The notes under the pieces: generated by a model | Database searches by the model: none | What the model was told of the DNA's origin: nothing | The model's input: the letters and a program-made list of their open reading frames with translations, nothing else | Assembly: GCA_963678675.1 (NCBI GenBank) | Contig: OY783192.1 | Coordinates: 10,015,953-10,079,952 of the forward strand | Length of the DNA: 64,000 nt | Origin: Xiphydria camelus | Lineage: Eukaryota > Arthropoda > Insecta > Hymenoptera > Xiphydriidae | Direction: 5' to 3' | Program-made: the position numbers and the translations under genes | Part shown: positions 43,407 through 55,636 of the stretch, one piece after another | Position numbering within the stretch: position 1 is the stretch's first letter | Layout of the letters: each line of letters starts with the position of its first letter

Positions 43407-43532
43407 GGGCCGGTTTTACCAACAGGTATAAACGCGGTATAGCGCTATACTGAGAATAACCATAAGGCTTATTGCTGGTTATTCTCAGTATAGCGCTATA
43501 CCGCGTTTATACCGTGTTGGTAAAACCGGCCC
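43407..43532. mobile_element. 126-bp PIF/Harbinger-type MITE inside F2 TIR
   Basis: Almost a perfect palindrome: GGGCCGGTTTTACCAACA at the left, its inverse at the right, and GGTATAGCGCTATACTGAG / inverse inside. TAA is duplicated (43404-43406; 43533-43535). Removing it restores the F terminal sequence seen in the other copies. Confidence 0.9.
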
Positions 43533-44527
43533 TAAATCGAAAAATGAGACATAATGGCGAAAACTTGGGAAAAGTTGTTTTGATGTTATTAATGGAGGGA
43601 ACATATTAAAAGAAGAATCCCCCCCCCCCGGCAAAGTGTGTAAAAAAATTATTTATTGTTGAAAAAATCGGTTCATCGCTAATATTTTGAAAACTACGTG
43701 ACCTATTGAAAAATAGTTAAGACAAAAGTAATAGATAATAAAATTATCTACAAAAAAGCTATTACACTTTTTACCCTATCTTCAACGCCTAAGAAGCTAG
43801 GACCTCCAGATGAGTTGAAATGTTCAAATATTCATAACAAATTTAAAAATGAAGATTTTTGCAATTTTCTTTTTTGTAACCCGTTTAGAAAAATCTCACC
43901 ATTTTTCGTAGCGAAACCAAATTTTGTTTTTCATTGTTGTTTACACATGATTGATTTTTAAAGTTTTAAATGCTTGAATTTAGATAGAAATTTGCAATTA
44001 AAAATTTTTTTATTTATACCATCGTTTATTTCGGATTGTTTGTGAAGAAAAACATAAATAGCAATTCAACGTATCTCACCTGGTTTGCAAGATATGCTAA
44101 ATTGCAAAGGAAGGAGATTTATGCGATGATCACCACTGACTACGCAAACTGTGCCAAACATATATAGTGTCGCACCGTTCTCACTCACGTCGCCCTGACG
44201 TGTGTGTGCCCGCGCTGCTGCAGTTGGCTGCGAGTGTCAGTGAGACTGAGGGTTGCTCTCGGCGTTCCAGAGTAACTGTCCCGTTTGCAGGGGTTTCATA
44301 GCATCGCGACCATGAATACCTCGCCAACCTACTAGCCCAGGCAGTACCTATGCATTATCTTATTTCCATTAGCGTCTTTCCAGCACCTCCTAGGTAAATG
44401 GTTCTACTTTTGGTTGATCAACGAAATTGATTAAATTTCATTGAATAGTGCTTTGAGAAACAAATTTTTGAAAATTGCGTTGCGCGAGCGTTCCAAGTGT
44501 CTGGGATTGGCGTACATTATATCATCA

Positions 44528-44602
44528 ATGCTTCGATAGCACAACGGTCAAGTTGCCGGGCTGGAAGTCTTGAGGTCGTGGGTTCAATTCTTGTTGGTTT
44601 TT
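44528..44602 (+). other. tRNA-like Pol III segment (F2 left arm)
   Basis: A box TAGCACAACGG at 44537-44547 (one change from the usual TAGCGCAACGG) and B box GGTTCAATTC at 44581-44590, followed by a run of nine T. Confidence 0.6.
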
Positions 44603-45749
44603 TTTTTCTTTCTTTTTTATTAACTCTTTTTCATTTGATTGCAACCCCTTCTTATTATAGAAAGCGGTTTACATTATCGAATAAAATATTAGTTTCAATT
44701 CTTTCATAGTTTTACATTTTTTTTCTCCCTCATTGAGGTGAATAATACTGCCGTGCTAAGACAGGACGTCGTATCTACACTTTAACACATTACAAAATAC
44801 AACAGTTTTTCTGAATTGAGCCGTTGAAAACCAGAATGGTGTAAGTCACATTTCACGTAAGCTGAGATTATTTGACTTCAAAGTTAAGTACAATTTGAAA
44901 AATCTGTCTAGATGATACAAAGCAGATATTTACGATTTAAAATATCTGTTTGTATCATCTACAGATTTTTAAAATTGTACTTAACTTTGCAGTCAAATAA
45001 CCTCAGCTTACATGAAATGTGACTTACACCATTCTGATTTTCAACGGCACAATTGTTTCATGCCGTGTTCGTAGAAACGCATCCGATTTTTGTTTTTAGC
45101 TGATATATAAGAGCTGCAGGTACTCCTTACACACTTGGCACAGTAATAAAGCAGATAGATATGTTCAAATAGCCGAAAAAGTAAAAAAATCGATGTTTTT
45201 GTAGATACGACTTCCTTAGCAGGGCAGAATATTATTTGTAAGAATAGTTGGAAACATCGTTGCATTTTTTTGCTCTTACATTTCGTTATGGGAATTTTTA
45301 GCTGCCGAGGATTTTGTTCATGATTTTGGATGATAATTGTCGAAAAAACAGTTGAAACACTGAATGAAACAATGAAATCTGCTTTCCCATAACACTTTTA
45401 AAGTGTAAATGTGCGTGTGGCAATGTTCCATTCGTCAAAATAAATGCTTATGGTGTCAAAATACGGTGTGCTTCAAATGTTTTTTCGACAACTATCATCC
45501 AAAATTATGAACAAAATCTTCGGTAGCCAGAAATTCCTATGACGAAATGTAAGAGTAAAAAAATGCAACGATGTTTCCAACTGTTCTAACAAATAATATT
45601 GGTTCACCTCAATAAGGAAGAAAGTAATGTAAAACTATGAAACATATTGAAACTATTATTTTATTCGGTAATGTAAACCACTTTCTATAACAAGAAGTGG
45701 TTGCAATTAAATGAAAAAAAAGAGTTAATAAAGAAAAAAGAAAAAAAAC

Positions 45750-45832
45750 CAACAAGATTTGAACCCACGACATCGAGACTCCCAGCCCGGCAACTCGACC
45801 GTTGCGCTATCGAAGCATTGGTGATATAATGT
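45750..45832 (-). other. tRNA-like Pol III segment (F2 right arm)
   Basis: A box TAGCGCAACGG at 45809-45799 and B box GGTTCAAATC at 45765-45756 on the minus strand. ACCAA upstream can pair with TTGGT downstream. Confidence 0.6.
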
Positions 45833-47148
45833 ACGCCAATCCTTGACACTTGGAACGCGCGCGCGACACGATTTTTAAAAATTTGTTTCTTAAAGCACTG
45901 TTCAATGAAATTGAATCAATTTCGTTGATCAACCAAAAGTAGAACCGTTTACCTAGGAGGTGCTGGAAAGAAGCTAATGGAAATAAGATAATGCATACTG
46001 CCTGGGCTACTAGGTTGGCGAGGTATTCATAGTCGCGATGCTACGAAACCCCTGCAACGGAACAGCGACTCCGGAAGGCCGCGAGGAACCCTCATTGTCA
46101 GTCTCACTGACACTCGCAGCCAACTGCAGCAGCGCGCGCACACAAACGTCAGGGCGACGTGAGTGAGAACGGTGCGACACTATATATGTTTGGCACAGTT
46201 TGCGTAGTCAGTGGTGATCATCGCATAAATCCCCCTCCTTTTCAATTAAGCATATCTTGCAAACCAGGTAAGATACGTTAAATTGCTATTTATATTTTTC
46301 TTCAGAAACAATCCGAAATAAACGATGGTATAATAAAAAATTATTTTAATTGCAAATTTCTATGTAAATTCAAGCATTTAAAACTTGAAAAACCAATCAT
46401 GTGTAAACAACAATGAAAAACAAAATTTGGTTTCGCTAGGAAAAATGATGAGATTTTTCTAAATGGGTTGCAAAAAAAGAAATTACAAAAATCTTGATTT
46501 TTGGATTTGTTATGAATATTTGAACATTTCAACTCATCTGGAGGTCCTAGCTTCTTAGGCGTTGAAGATAGAGTAAAAAGTGTAGTAGTTTTTTGTAGAT
46601 AATTTTATTGTCTACAACTTTTGTCTTAACTATTTTTCAATAGGTCACGTAGTTTTCAAAATATTAGCGAAGAACCGATTTTTTCAACAATAAATAATTT
46701 TTTTTACACACTTTGCCGGGGGGGTGGGGGGGATTCTTCTTTTAATATATTCCCTCCATTAATAACATCAAAACACACCTTTTCCCAAGTTTTCGCCATT
46801 ATGTCTCATTTTTCGATTTAAACGGAAATTTGACTGAACTAGGTAAGACTCTTGAGCATGCCTGTCGCGGGACTATAATATATAGCATCACCGACGAAAG
46901 TCGCGTCGCGTGGTGTGTGTACACTCGTCGAGTATCGGATACCTGCGTAGCGTTAAGGTCCAGATACACATGCTAGTAAAAAAGCATGCTTATGAGCATG
47001 CTTAAAAAAAGCATGCTCTTTTAACGGCTACACTTGCTCGATATGAGCATGCTACTTTTAAGCATGCTTTTAAATAAGCATGCTTAAAGCAAGCACTCGG
47101 ATACACATGCTAGTTCCTAACAGGCTGTCTGCCAGTGCAGTGAAAAAG

Positions 47149-47256
47149 ATGGAACACCAAGTGGCTATCCGCACAGAAGTGAAAAAAATAATTGTATTAC
47201 TTGCAATTCAATGGATACGAAATCTTCTATTGAAAGAGAAAAAAAAGGAGGAATAG
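47149..47256 (+). pseudogene. Short frame at left end of element K
   Basis: ATG 47149 opens 35 codons (MEHQVAIRTEVKKIIVLLAI...EKKKEE) ending at TAG. Position just inside the TIR and the hydrophobic-then-basic pattern loosely recall the start of Harbinger transposases. No catalytic region follows, so this is at most a stub; it may be chance. Confidence 0.25.
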
Positions 47257-47849
47257 GAATATTCATCAAAGTTTCAATTTTTGAGATAGAGTAAAGAACT
47301 TCCTGCGTTTCACTCTTAAAATAATATACTTTTAAGAAAAAAAACAGTATTACGAGTTTTGAAAAAAGTATATTTATTTTACAGTTTGAAGGTATTAATT
47401 TTCATGAAACTCGTACAATCAAATAGGTCGGTTTTGAACGTGTAAAATAAAGTGAAAAAACTTTTTATGAGAAAAATGTATATTTCATTACCATGGGGTC
47501 CACTGGACCCCGTATGACCACTACGAATTAATAAATTATTAATAAATTGTCTGTCGCATATTCGCCCAAATGCTCTTCGCATTTGGGCCGTAGACCGGTG
47601 TGAGGGAGAAATTCGACACTCCTCGGGCCCTTTGAGCCATAAATTAGATCCGGGAAAGTTCCTCATTGCCACGGGGTCGAAGAGCGACCAGTACGTTCGA
47701 AAACCCCCGAGCGACCGGAACAGCTCGCAAAGAAAGTTAATGCATTATTTGTTTTCCCTTACAAATTGATGTAATTTTATTCATCCTAAACCCACCACGC
47801 AAGATTAATTTGGCGCGTAGTCCGTCGCTCAAAGACGGAACATTGTTTA

Positions 47850-48220
47850 TTAGAATAGGTATTGCGGGGAACGGCTTATTTCGATCCGTCCGTTAATTAA
47901 CCTTTTCCGGAAAAGGTGTGCGACGGAACACAGACTCTAGTCTTCATGACCATCCCGTCGCGTCGTTTGACGAAAAGGATCGGAAGCGATGAACCCCGTC
48001 TGCGACGGTCCCTGCCACATGTTGTCCCTGCTGGGCCGTGTCTTGCCGGACAAGTGGGCGGTAGTACATTTATTTGTATATACTAGCTTTGTGTGCTCCC
48101 CAACCCCCGGGGGGTAAGTACCTGGCTCCGCGCATCGGGTCCCAAGGTCGCCGGGGTTTTTGGCGACACGGTTTTGTCCACGCATTTATTAAAAAACTAT
48201 TTTATATAATAATAAAATAA
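47850..48220 (-). repeat. Dispersed repeat, possibly solo LTR fragment
   Basis: GGTTTTTGGCGACACGGTTT-TGTCCACGCATTTATT (48150-48190) recurs at 51157-51200. On the minus strand it contains AATAAATG signals. Near 47900 a family-P motif (CCTTTTCCGGAAAAGG) appears. Limits uncertain. Confidence 0.4.
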
Positions 48221-48924
48221 AAAAAGGAGAAGGAAAGGATTTGATCCAGTCAGTATTTTGACGGGCGATGACGCGATTAACCACTTTCGTGCGTGGTTCT
48301 GAAAATTTACCGTCGCCGCGGCGACGATCCTGTCAAGAAATTTGCGCAGCGGCGGCGACGGCGATTAAATATAAATCACTTTGTTGAATTACACTCATAA
48401 CCCCACACTCACTGCAGAAACTGGTAAGGTTGCGCGCGGCGCGACACGCAAAATCAAACTCAGCCAGATCTCGTCGCGCCAAGCCTAGACCTGATAGAGC
48501 CATCAGTTTTGTGCCACAAACGGTCGCATTTGCACGCACGCATTGGCTCTTCGTGCAAATGTGACAGTTTTGCCTCACCGTGTATGGGCATTCCAGTGTG
48601 CCCAAATTTTCATTTCACATTTGCTCGCGTGCAAGCACGCTTCAGTTTTACCTCACCGTGTATGGGCCGGTTATTAGCAAACACCGTCTACACTTGCTCA
48701 TAAGCGTTCCCCTTTTCACCCCCGCCTCAGGAAGCATGCTCGAAAATCAACCGTCGGTCGATTTGTGAGCATGCTTATTTTAAGCATGCTCGAAACGAGC
48801 AAGCACTCGGATACACATGCTATTTACTAGGAGGCCGTCTGTAGCAGGCAGGCTATAATTCGTGAAAAACTGCAACTGGCGAATATTTGTTATCGCGTTC
48901 AAAGATAAAAGAGGAAATATAATT

Positions 48925-49270
48925 TGTAATGTATGTCACATTCTGAGAAACAGCGATTAAATTTTTATCACGGTCAAATTTGGAAGTAAAATTCCTTGAT
49001 TCTGTTTATGATTTTCTAGAAATTTGTCAGTTTAGCGATTACTTTGTTCGCTCGATCAAAGTTACTTCATATACTGAGAAAAGAGTTTATTTGCAGTTAA
49101 TAAATTTATAATTGATTACGACGGAAAAATATTTCGTTAGGCCAAGTAAATATAATATTAATTATTACACAATGTCTCTTTCATTCAAACAAAAATACAG
49201 TAATAGCTAATGAATATTTTCTTGGCCCAAAGAAACTTTTTTTTCGCCATAATCAAGTACTCTGAGGGAA
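48925..49270 (-). repeat. Repeat family H, copy 2
   Basis: Inverse of 37680-37965 with moderate divergence (TTCTGAGAAACAGCGATT, GGAAGTAAAATTCC, TTTCTAGAAATTTGTCAG). It lies inside element K. Confidence 0.65.
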
Positions 49271-49899
49271 GAAGTCTAGTTAAATACAAACCTATATATA
49301 AGACAAAAATTTATTTGAGATAAATAGACATTTATTTACATCGAATAAAAGTTTATTTACATTAAATTAATGTTTTGCATATTTTTTTAATCGAGTACGA
49401 ACCTAGTAGAACATTTATCTAATTCAAATAGAGTCTTATTCAATGAGAATAAATTCCTTTTCATCTCAAGTAAAATTTTTATTAGGTCCAACTAGACACG
49501 ACGGAACACGACTAGACGCGAGGGATATGAGCATGCTTATTAGCAAACACCGTCTACACTTGCTCATAAGCGTTCCTCTTTTCACCCCCGCCTCAGGAAG
49601 CATGCTCGAAAATCAACCGTCGGTCGATTTCTGAGCATGCTTATTTTAAGCATGCTCGAAACGAGCAAGACTTGGATACACATGCTTCTAGGAGCACTTC
49701 CTGGAAAAAAGCATGCTTGCGTGCTCGAAACTAGCATGTGTATCTGGACCTTTATGTGCGAAGGGCCTAAGTGGAATGGGGCAGGGTCGAGATCGGTGTA
49801 TGAGTGAGGCACGTACGGTAGCGCTGGAGTGTGTGGGTTTCGTTACGGTTTCTTCATTGCATAGAGCGCGCTTTTAGTACCCTCAGCAAAGCAGTTTCA

Positions 49900-50030
49900 C
49901 TTCAATATGACGTGATGGCCAAATTGTGACACCGGATTCATGATCAGGAAGCAAAATTACTACGCATAACGTATATCTTATCAAATGTATACCCCACTTT
50001 TTTTCTTGTGTGACTGCGTTATTAGTCCAA
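49900..50030 (-). repeat. Repeat family G fragment
   Basis: TGACGTGATGGCCAAATT, GGATTCATGATCAGGAAGC and ATACCCCACTTTTTTTC are the inverse of 36595-36705. Confidence 0.7.
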
Positions 50031-50334
50031 CCGTATCTGTGGAATTTCGACTTGATGAAAGTTTTCTGCGTCCGAATTCAAATCGTCCTGTTTCACCGAG
50101 TCGCTAAAGGTCCGTTTTCACGCTCATGCAACTTGCCCAAACTGATGTGTACATGCAAATGTTAGGAAACACAGAATGTAATTTGACCCACCCCTCGCAA
50201 ACCAAACATCCAGACTAGGGCCAAATGTGGAAAAATACTTGAAACCAACATCTTCCACATAATAAATGAATTTAAATAAGAGGTGAAAAAAGATTGATTT
50301 TAGTCAATCAATTATTTTCAGACAAATTTAGAGA

Positions 50335-50470
50335 GTACGCAGATTCGGCGTCGACCGATTGGTGCTGTCCCCGGCAAGTGCGAGGAGAGCGAAAGGCAGA
50401 GGGTTTCCGAGCCCTCCCGCGAGGCTCCCGAAATTTGAGAACGCGGTCGAGGCGCTCTTCGCTTAAGGGC
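50335..50470 (+). repeat. LTR-like repeat fragment
   Basis: GTACGCAGATTCGGCGTCGA, GGCAGAGGGTTTCCGAG and CCGCGAGGCTCCCGAAAT match 56980-57150, where a CATAAAAGG promoter-like box precedes the shared block. Confidence 0.6.
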
Positions 50471-50482
50471 CCTATACACGCA

Positions 50483-50640
50483 TAATGCGGCGTTTACAGG
50501 CTGCCACTGCCGCTGCCACTCGCGCTGCCCACTTCCCTGCTCAATTCCCTGCCCTAAATATTTCTATGGCAAGCCCCGTTTACAGGCTGCCACTCGCACT
50601 GCTCACTTCCCTGCCCTAAACACTTCTACGGCTACGCACA
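50483..50640. repeat. GC-rich repeat family I, copy 1
   Basis: GCGGCGTTTACAGGCTGCCA followed by CTCGCGCTGCCCACTTCCC, with an internal direct repeat (TTTACAGGCTGCCACT at ~50498 and ~50578). The inverse end occurs at 62085-62125. Confidence 0.65.
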
Positions 50641-50911
50641 TAGTGGAGTGGAGAGCAAAGCAGCAATGAAAGCGGACAAAGCGGTGAAAACAAACCTGTA
50701 CTTTCTTATTGGAACACGCATAGTAGAGCGCAGAGCAATACGCTGATAGTCGAGCAAAGCGAAGCAGTCACTACGCACATAGTGGAGCGGAGAGCAAAGC
50801 AGCGATGAAAGCGGGGAACAAAGCGGCGAAAACAAATCTGTACTTTCTTATTGGAACACGTATAGCGGAGCGCAAAGCAATACGCCGATAGTCGAGCAAA
50901 GCGAAGCGTTC
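50632..50911 (+). repeat. ~140-bp tandem duplication
   Basis: Units 50632-50770 and 50771-50911 both start CTACGCACATAGTGGAG and include CTTTCTTATTGGAACACG. Non-coding. Confidence 0.85.
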
Positions 50912-51156
50912 AAGCATGTTTATTTTCGCCGCTCTCATCGCAGCGAGCGCAAGGCGCCGCGACCCTGTTCTCCAATTTCAGGACCCTCACGGCGGGACAC
51001 TGGTCGCGGCCGATGTGTCTCAGACAGCGCGAGGTGCCTCGATCCTATTCTCCAATTTCGGGAGCCTCGGACAAGTGCAGAACGGCCATACACTCAACAC
51101 AGGCATTTCGTACCTGACTAATTTCCCCCGATTGTCTATCGACTGAATTCGTCATT

Positions 51157-51408
51157 CGGTTTTTGGCGACACGGTTTTGTCCACGCATTTATTCAAAAAC
51201 TCTTTTATATAATAGAAGGAATTGAACATATATTTAAATAATATGTTATGGAACAATGGGGTTGTATCGATGATACCCTATCAGCATTTCTGGTTCGTTT
51301 CCTACACGTACAATCAACCCCCTGCGGCGATAGGGGTTAGTCGTCAATTGACCGTCCTTGATACCTGAGTACGGCACGCTAAGTAGGCGCATGATGCAAA
51401 TGGGTTAC
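51157..51408. other. Repeat fragment and unassigned sequence
   Basis: Starts with the TTTTGGCGACACGGTTTTGT repeat shared with 48150. The remainder to 51408 shows no gene or element end. Confidence 0.4.
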
Positions 51409-52699
51409 AATGTTGTTTACACATGATTGATTTTTAAAGTTTTAAATGCTTGAATTTACATAGAAATTTGCAATTAAAAATTTTTTAAATTATACCATCG
51501 TTTATTTTGGATTGTTTCTGAATAAAAAGATAAATAGCAATTCAACGTGTCTCATCTGGTTTGCAAGATATGCTAAATTGAAAAGGAAGGAGATTTATGC
51601 GATGATCACCACTGACTACACAAACTGTGCCAAACATATAGACGTTTGTGTGCGCGCGCTGCTACACTTGTCTGCGAGTGTTAGTGAGGCAGAGGGTTGG
51701 TCTCGGCGTTTCGGCGTATAGTCCAGTCAAATTTCCGTTTAAATCGAAAAATGAGACATAATGGCGAAAACTTGGGAAAAGGTGTGTTTTGATGTTATTA
51801 ATGGAGGGAACATATTAAAAGAAGAATCCCCCCCCGGCGATGTGTGTAAAAAATTATTTATTGTTGAAAAAATCGGTTCTTCGCTAATATTTTGAAAACT
51901 ACGTGACCTATTGAAAAATAGTTAAGACAAAAGTTGTAGATAATAAAATTATTTACAAAAAATCTATTACACTTTTTACCCTATCTTCAACGCCTAACAA
52001 GCTAGGACCTCGAGATGAGTTGAAATGTTCAAATATTCATAACAAATCCAAAAATTAAGATTTTTGCAATTTTCTTTTTTGTAACCCGTTTAGAACAATC
52101 TCATCATTTTTCCTAGCGAAACCAAATTTTGATTTTCATTGTTGTTTACAAATGATTGATTTTTAAAGTTTTAAATGCTTGAATTTACATAGAAATTTGC
52201 AATTAAAAATTTTTTAAATTATACCATCGTTTATTTTGGATTGTTTCTGAATAAAAAGATAAATAGCAATTCAACGTGTCTCATCTGGTTTGGAAGATAT
52301 GCTAAATTGAAAAGGAAGGAGATTTATGCGATGATGACCACTGACTACACAAACTGTGCCAAACATATAGACGTTTGTGTGCGCGCGCTGCTGCAGTTGT
52401 CTGCGAGTGTTAGTGAGGCAGAGGGTTGGGCTCGGCGTTTTGGAGTAACTGTTCGTTGCAGGGGATTCGTAGCATCGTGACCATAAATACCTCGCCAACC
52501 TAGTAGCCCAGGCAGTGTGCATTATCTTATTTCTATTAGCTTTTCTTTCCAGCGCCTCCTAGGTAAACGGTTCTATTTTTGGTTGATCAACAAAATTGAT
52601 TCAATTTCATTGAACAGTACTTGGAGAAACAAATTTTTGAAAATCGCGTCACGCGCGCGTTCCAAGAGTGTCTGGAATTGGCGTATATTATATCACCAA

Positions 52700-52775
52700 T
52701 GCTTCGATAGCGCAACGGTCAAGTTGCCGGGCTGGGAGTCTCGATGTCGTGGGTTCAAATCTCGTTGGTTTTTTT
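52700..52775 (+). other. tRNA-like Pol III segment (F3 left arm)
   Basis: A box TAGCGCAACGG 52708-52718 and B box GGTTCAAATC 52752-52761, then TTTTTTTTT. A T-arm stem GTGGG/CTCGT with loop TTCAAAT can be drawn. Confidence 0.62.
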
Positions 52776-53559
52776 TTCTTTTTCTTTATTAACTCTTTTT
52801 TTTTTCATTTGATTGCACCACTTCTTGTTATAGAAAGTGGTTTACATTACCGAATAAAATAATAGTTTCAATGTTTTTCATAGTTTTACATTATTTTCTC
52901 CCTTATTGAGGTGAACCAATATTATTTGTAACAACAGTTGGAAACATCGTTGCGTTTTTTTTACTCTTACATTTCGTCATAAGAATTTTTGGCTGCCGAA
53001 GATTTTGTTCATAATTTTGTGTGATAGTTGTCGAAAAAACATTTGAAGCACACCGTATTTTGACACCATAAGAATTTATTTTGACGAATGGGATTTTGCC
53101 ACACGCACATTTACACTTTAAAAGCGTTATGGAAAAGCAAATTTCATTGTTTCATTCAGTGTTTCAAATGTTTTTTCGACAATTATCATCCAAAGTCATG
53201 AACAAAATTTTCGGCAGCCAAAAATTCCCATAACAAAATGTAAGAGCAAAAAAAATGCAACGATGTTTCCAACTGTTCTCATAAATAATATTCTGCCCTG
53301 CTAAGATAAGAAGTCGTATGTGCAAAAACATCGACTTTTGCTTTTTTGGCTATTTGAACATATCGTAATGTGTTAAAGTGTAGATACGATTTCCTGTCTT
53401 AGCACGGCAGTATTGGTTAACCTCAATGAGGGAGAAAAGAATGTAAAACTATGAACAAAATTGAAACTATTATTTTATACGATAATGTAAACCACTTTCT
53501 ATAACAAGAATGGGTTGCAATCAAATGAAAAAAAGAGTTAACAAAGAAGAAGAAGAAAC

Positions 53560-53628
53560 CAACAAGATTTGAACCAACGCCATCGAGACTCCCAGCCCGG
53601 CAACTTGACCGTTGCGCTATCGAAGCAT
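53560..53628 (-). other. tRNA-like Pol III segment (F3 centre)
   Basis: A box TAGCGCAACGG 53619-53609 and B box GGTTCAAATC 53575-53566. The segment belongs to the central block whose orientation is opposite in F5. Confidence 0.6.
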
Positions 53629-54333
53629 TGGTGATATAATGTACGCCAATTCCAGACACTTGGAACGCGCGCACGACGCGTTTTTCCAAAAAATTTGTTC
53701 TCAAAGCACTGTTTTAGAGATGATTTTTTCTCATAGATATGTTCAAATAGCCAAAAAAGCAAAAATCGATGTTTTTGCACATACGACTTCCTGTCTTAGC
53801 AGGGCAGAATATTATTTATGAGAACAGTTGGAAACATCGTTGCATTTTTTTTGCTCTTACATTTTGTTATGGGAATTTTTGGCTGCCGAAAATTTTGTTT
53901 ATGATTTTGGATGATAATTGTCGAAAAAACATTTGAAACACTGAATGAAACAATGAAATTTGCTTTTCCATAACGCTTTTAAAGTGTAAATGTGCGTGTG
54001 GCAAAATCCCATTCGTCAAAATAAATGCTTATGGTGTCAAAATACGGTGTGCTTCAAATGTTTTTTCGACAACTATCACCCAAAATTATGAACAAAATCT
54101 TCGGCAGCCAAAAATTCCTACGACGAAATGTGAGAGTAAAAAAAATGCAACGATGTTTCCAACTGTTGTTACAAATAATATTGGTTCACCTCAATAAGGA
54201 AGAAAATAATGTAAAACTATGAAAAACATTGAAACTATTATTTTATTCGGTAATGTAAACCACTTTCTATAACAAGAAGTGGTGCAATCAAATGAAAAAA
54301 AAAAGAGTTAATAAAGAAAAAAGAAAAAAAAAC

Positions 54334-54402
54334 CAACGAGATTTGAACCCACGACATCGAGACTCCCAGCCTGGCAACTTAACCGTTGCGCTATCGAAGC
54401 AT
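54334..54402 (-). other. tRNA-like Pol III segment (F3 right arm)
   Basis: A box TAGCGCAACGG 54393-54383 and B box GGTTCAAATC 54349-54340, T-rich run after the B box. Confidence 0.6.
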
Positions 54403-55636
54403 TGGTGATATAATGTACGCCAATTCCAGACACTTGGAACGCGCGCGTGACGCGATTTTCAAAAATTTGTTTCTCCAAGTACTGTTCAATGAAATTGAAT
54501 CAATTTTGTTGATCAACCAAAAATAGAACCGTTTACCTAGGAGGCGCTGGAAAGAAAAGCTAATAGAAATGAGATAATGCACACTGCCTGGGCTACTAGG
54601 TTGGCGAGGTATTCATGGTCACGATGCTATGAATCCCCTGCAACGGAACAGTTACTCCGAAACGCCGAGACCAACCCTCTGCCTCACTAACACTCGCAGA
54701 CAACTGCAGCAGCGCGCGCACACAAACGTCTATATGTTTGGCACAGTTTGTGTAGTCAGTGGTGATCATCGCATAAATCTCCTTCCTTTTCAATTTAGCA
54801 TATCTTCCAAACCAGATGAGACACGTTGAATTGCTATTTATCTTTTTATTCAGAAACAATCCAAAATAAACGATGGTATAATTTAAAAAATTTTTAATTG
54901 CAAATTTCTATGTAAATTCAAGCATTTAAAACTTTTAAAATCAATCATGTGTAAACAACAATGAAAATCAAAATTTGGTTTCGCTAGGAAAAATGATGAG
55001 ATTGTTCTAAATGGGTTACAAAAAAGAAAATTGCAAAAATCTTAATTTTTGGATTTGTTATGAATATTAGAACATTTCAACTCATCTCGAGGTCCTAGCT
55101 TTTTAGGCGTTGAAGATAGGGTAAAAGTGTAATAGCTTTTTGTAGATAATTTTATTATCTACAACTTTTGTCTTAACTATTTTTCAATAGGTCACGTAGT
55201 TTTCAAAATATTAGCGAAGAACCGATTTTTTCAACAATAAATAATTTTTTTACACACTTCGCCGGAGGGGGATTCTTCTTTTAATATGTTCCCTCCATTA
55301 ATAACATCAAAACACAACTTTTCCCAAGTTTTCGCCATTATGTCTCATTTTTCGATTTAAACGGAAATTTGACTGGGCTAGTAACTGTTCCTTTGCAGGG
55401 GATTCGTTGCATCCTGACCATGAATACCTCGCCAACCTAGTAGCCCAGGCAATGTGCATTATCTTATTTCCATTAGCTTCTTTCCAGCGCCTCCCTAGGT
55501 AAACGGTTCTATTTTTGGTTGATCAACAAAATTGATTCAATTTCATTGAACCGTGCTTGAAGAAACAAATTTTTGAAAATCGCGTCATGCGCGCGTTCCA
55601 AGAGTGTCTGGAATTGGCGTACATTATATCACCAAT

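Larger units (their letters stand above)
43385..46839. mobile_element. Foldback element F2, near-complete palindrome
   Basis: Two arms of ~1.7 kb, inverse of each other, meet at about 44945. The ends are GTCCAGTCAAATTTCCG and its inverse, flanked by TA (43383-43384; 46840-46841). Each arm has a tRNA-like segment (44528-44602 and 45750-45832) and conserved internal blocks. The left TIR contains the MITE at 43407-43532. Non-coding: open frames repeated in each copy have no domain. Confidence 0.88.
38875..46850 (-). mobile_element. Jockey-type LINE, interrupted by foldback F2
   Basis: The minus strand carries ORF1 (41799-43084), ORF2 (39127-41857), a ~230-base 3' UTR and a poly(A) tail seen as a T run at 38881-38893. 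CTTGAGCATGCC at 38863-38874 recurs at 46851-46862. This fits a 12-bp target duplication if F2 (43385-46839) was inserted ~10 bases inside the LINE 5' end. All frames carry stops or shifts. Confidence 0.78.
46956..49751. mobile_element. Harbinger-like element K, GCATGC-rich
   Basis: The inverted ends AGGTCCAGATACACATGCTA and its inverse (49730-49751) are flanked by TTA at 46953-46955 and 49752-49754, a 3-bp TWA duplication typical of PIF/Harbinger. Subterminal regions are packed with GCATGC and GAGCATGCT motifs (46980-47110; 48680-48830; 49527-49740), the latter two nearly identical. The interior holds several unrelated dispersed repeats, so the element has been heavily invaded or is chimeric. 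No full transposase. Confidence 0.65.
51721..55378. mobile_element. Foldback element F3, inserted into F5
   Basis: A 3.66-kb inverted-repeat element, ends GTCCAGTCAAATTTCCG and inverse, TA at 51719-51720 and 55379-55380. Arms ~1.5-1.7 kb; the centre (about 53366-53735) is an extra segment with its own tRNA-like copy. Flanking sequence on both sides is F5, so this is self-family insertion. Confidence 0.85.

Noticed and set aside
47937..48185. Minus-strand 82-codon frame in the repeat near 48 kb
   Set aside because: Lies wholly in a dispersed LTR-like repeat and has no domain.
52668..52862. Functional tRNA genes in the F arms
   Set aside because: A and B boxes fit, but no 7-bp acceptor stem or clean anticodon stem can be drawn, so I call them tRNA-like segments.
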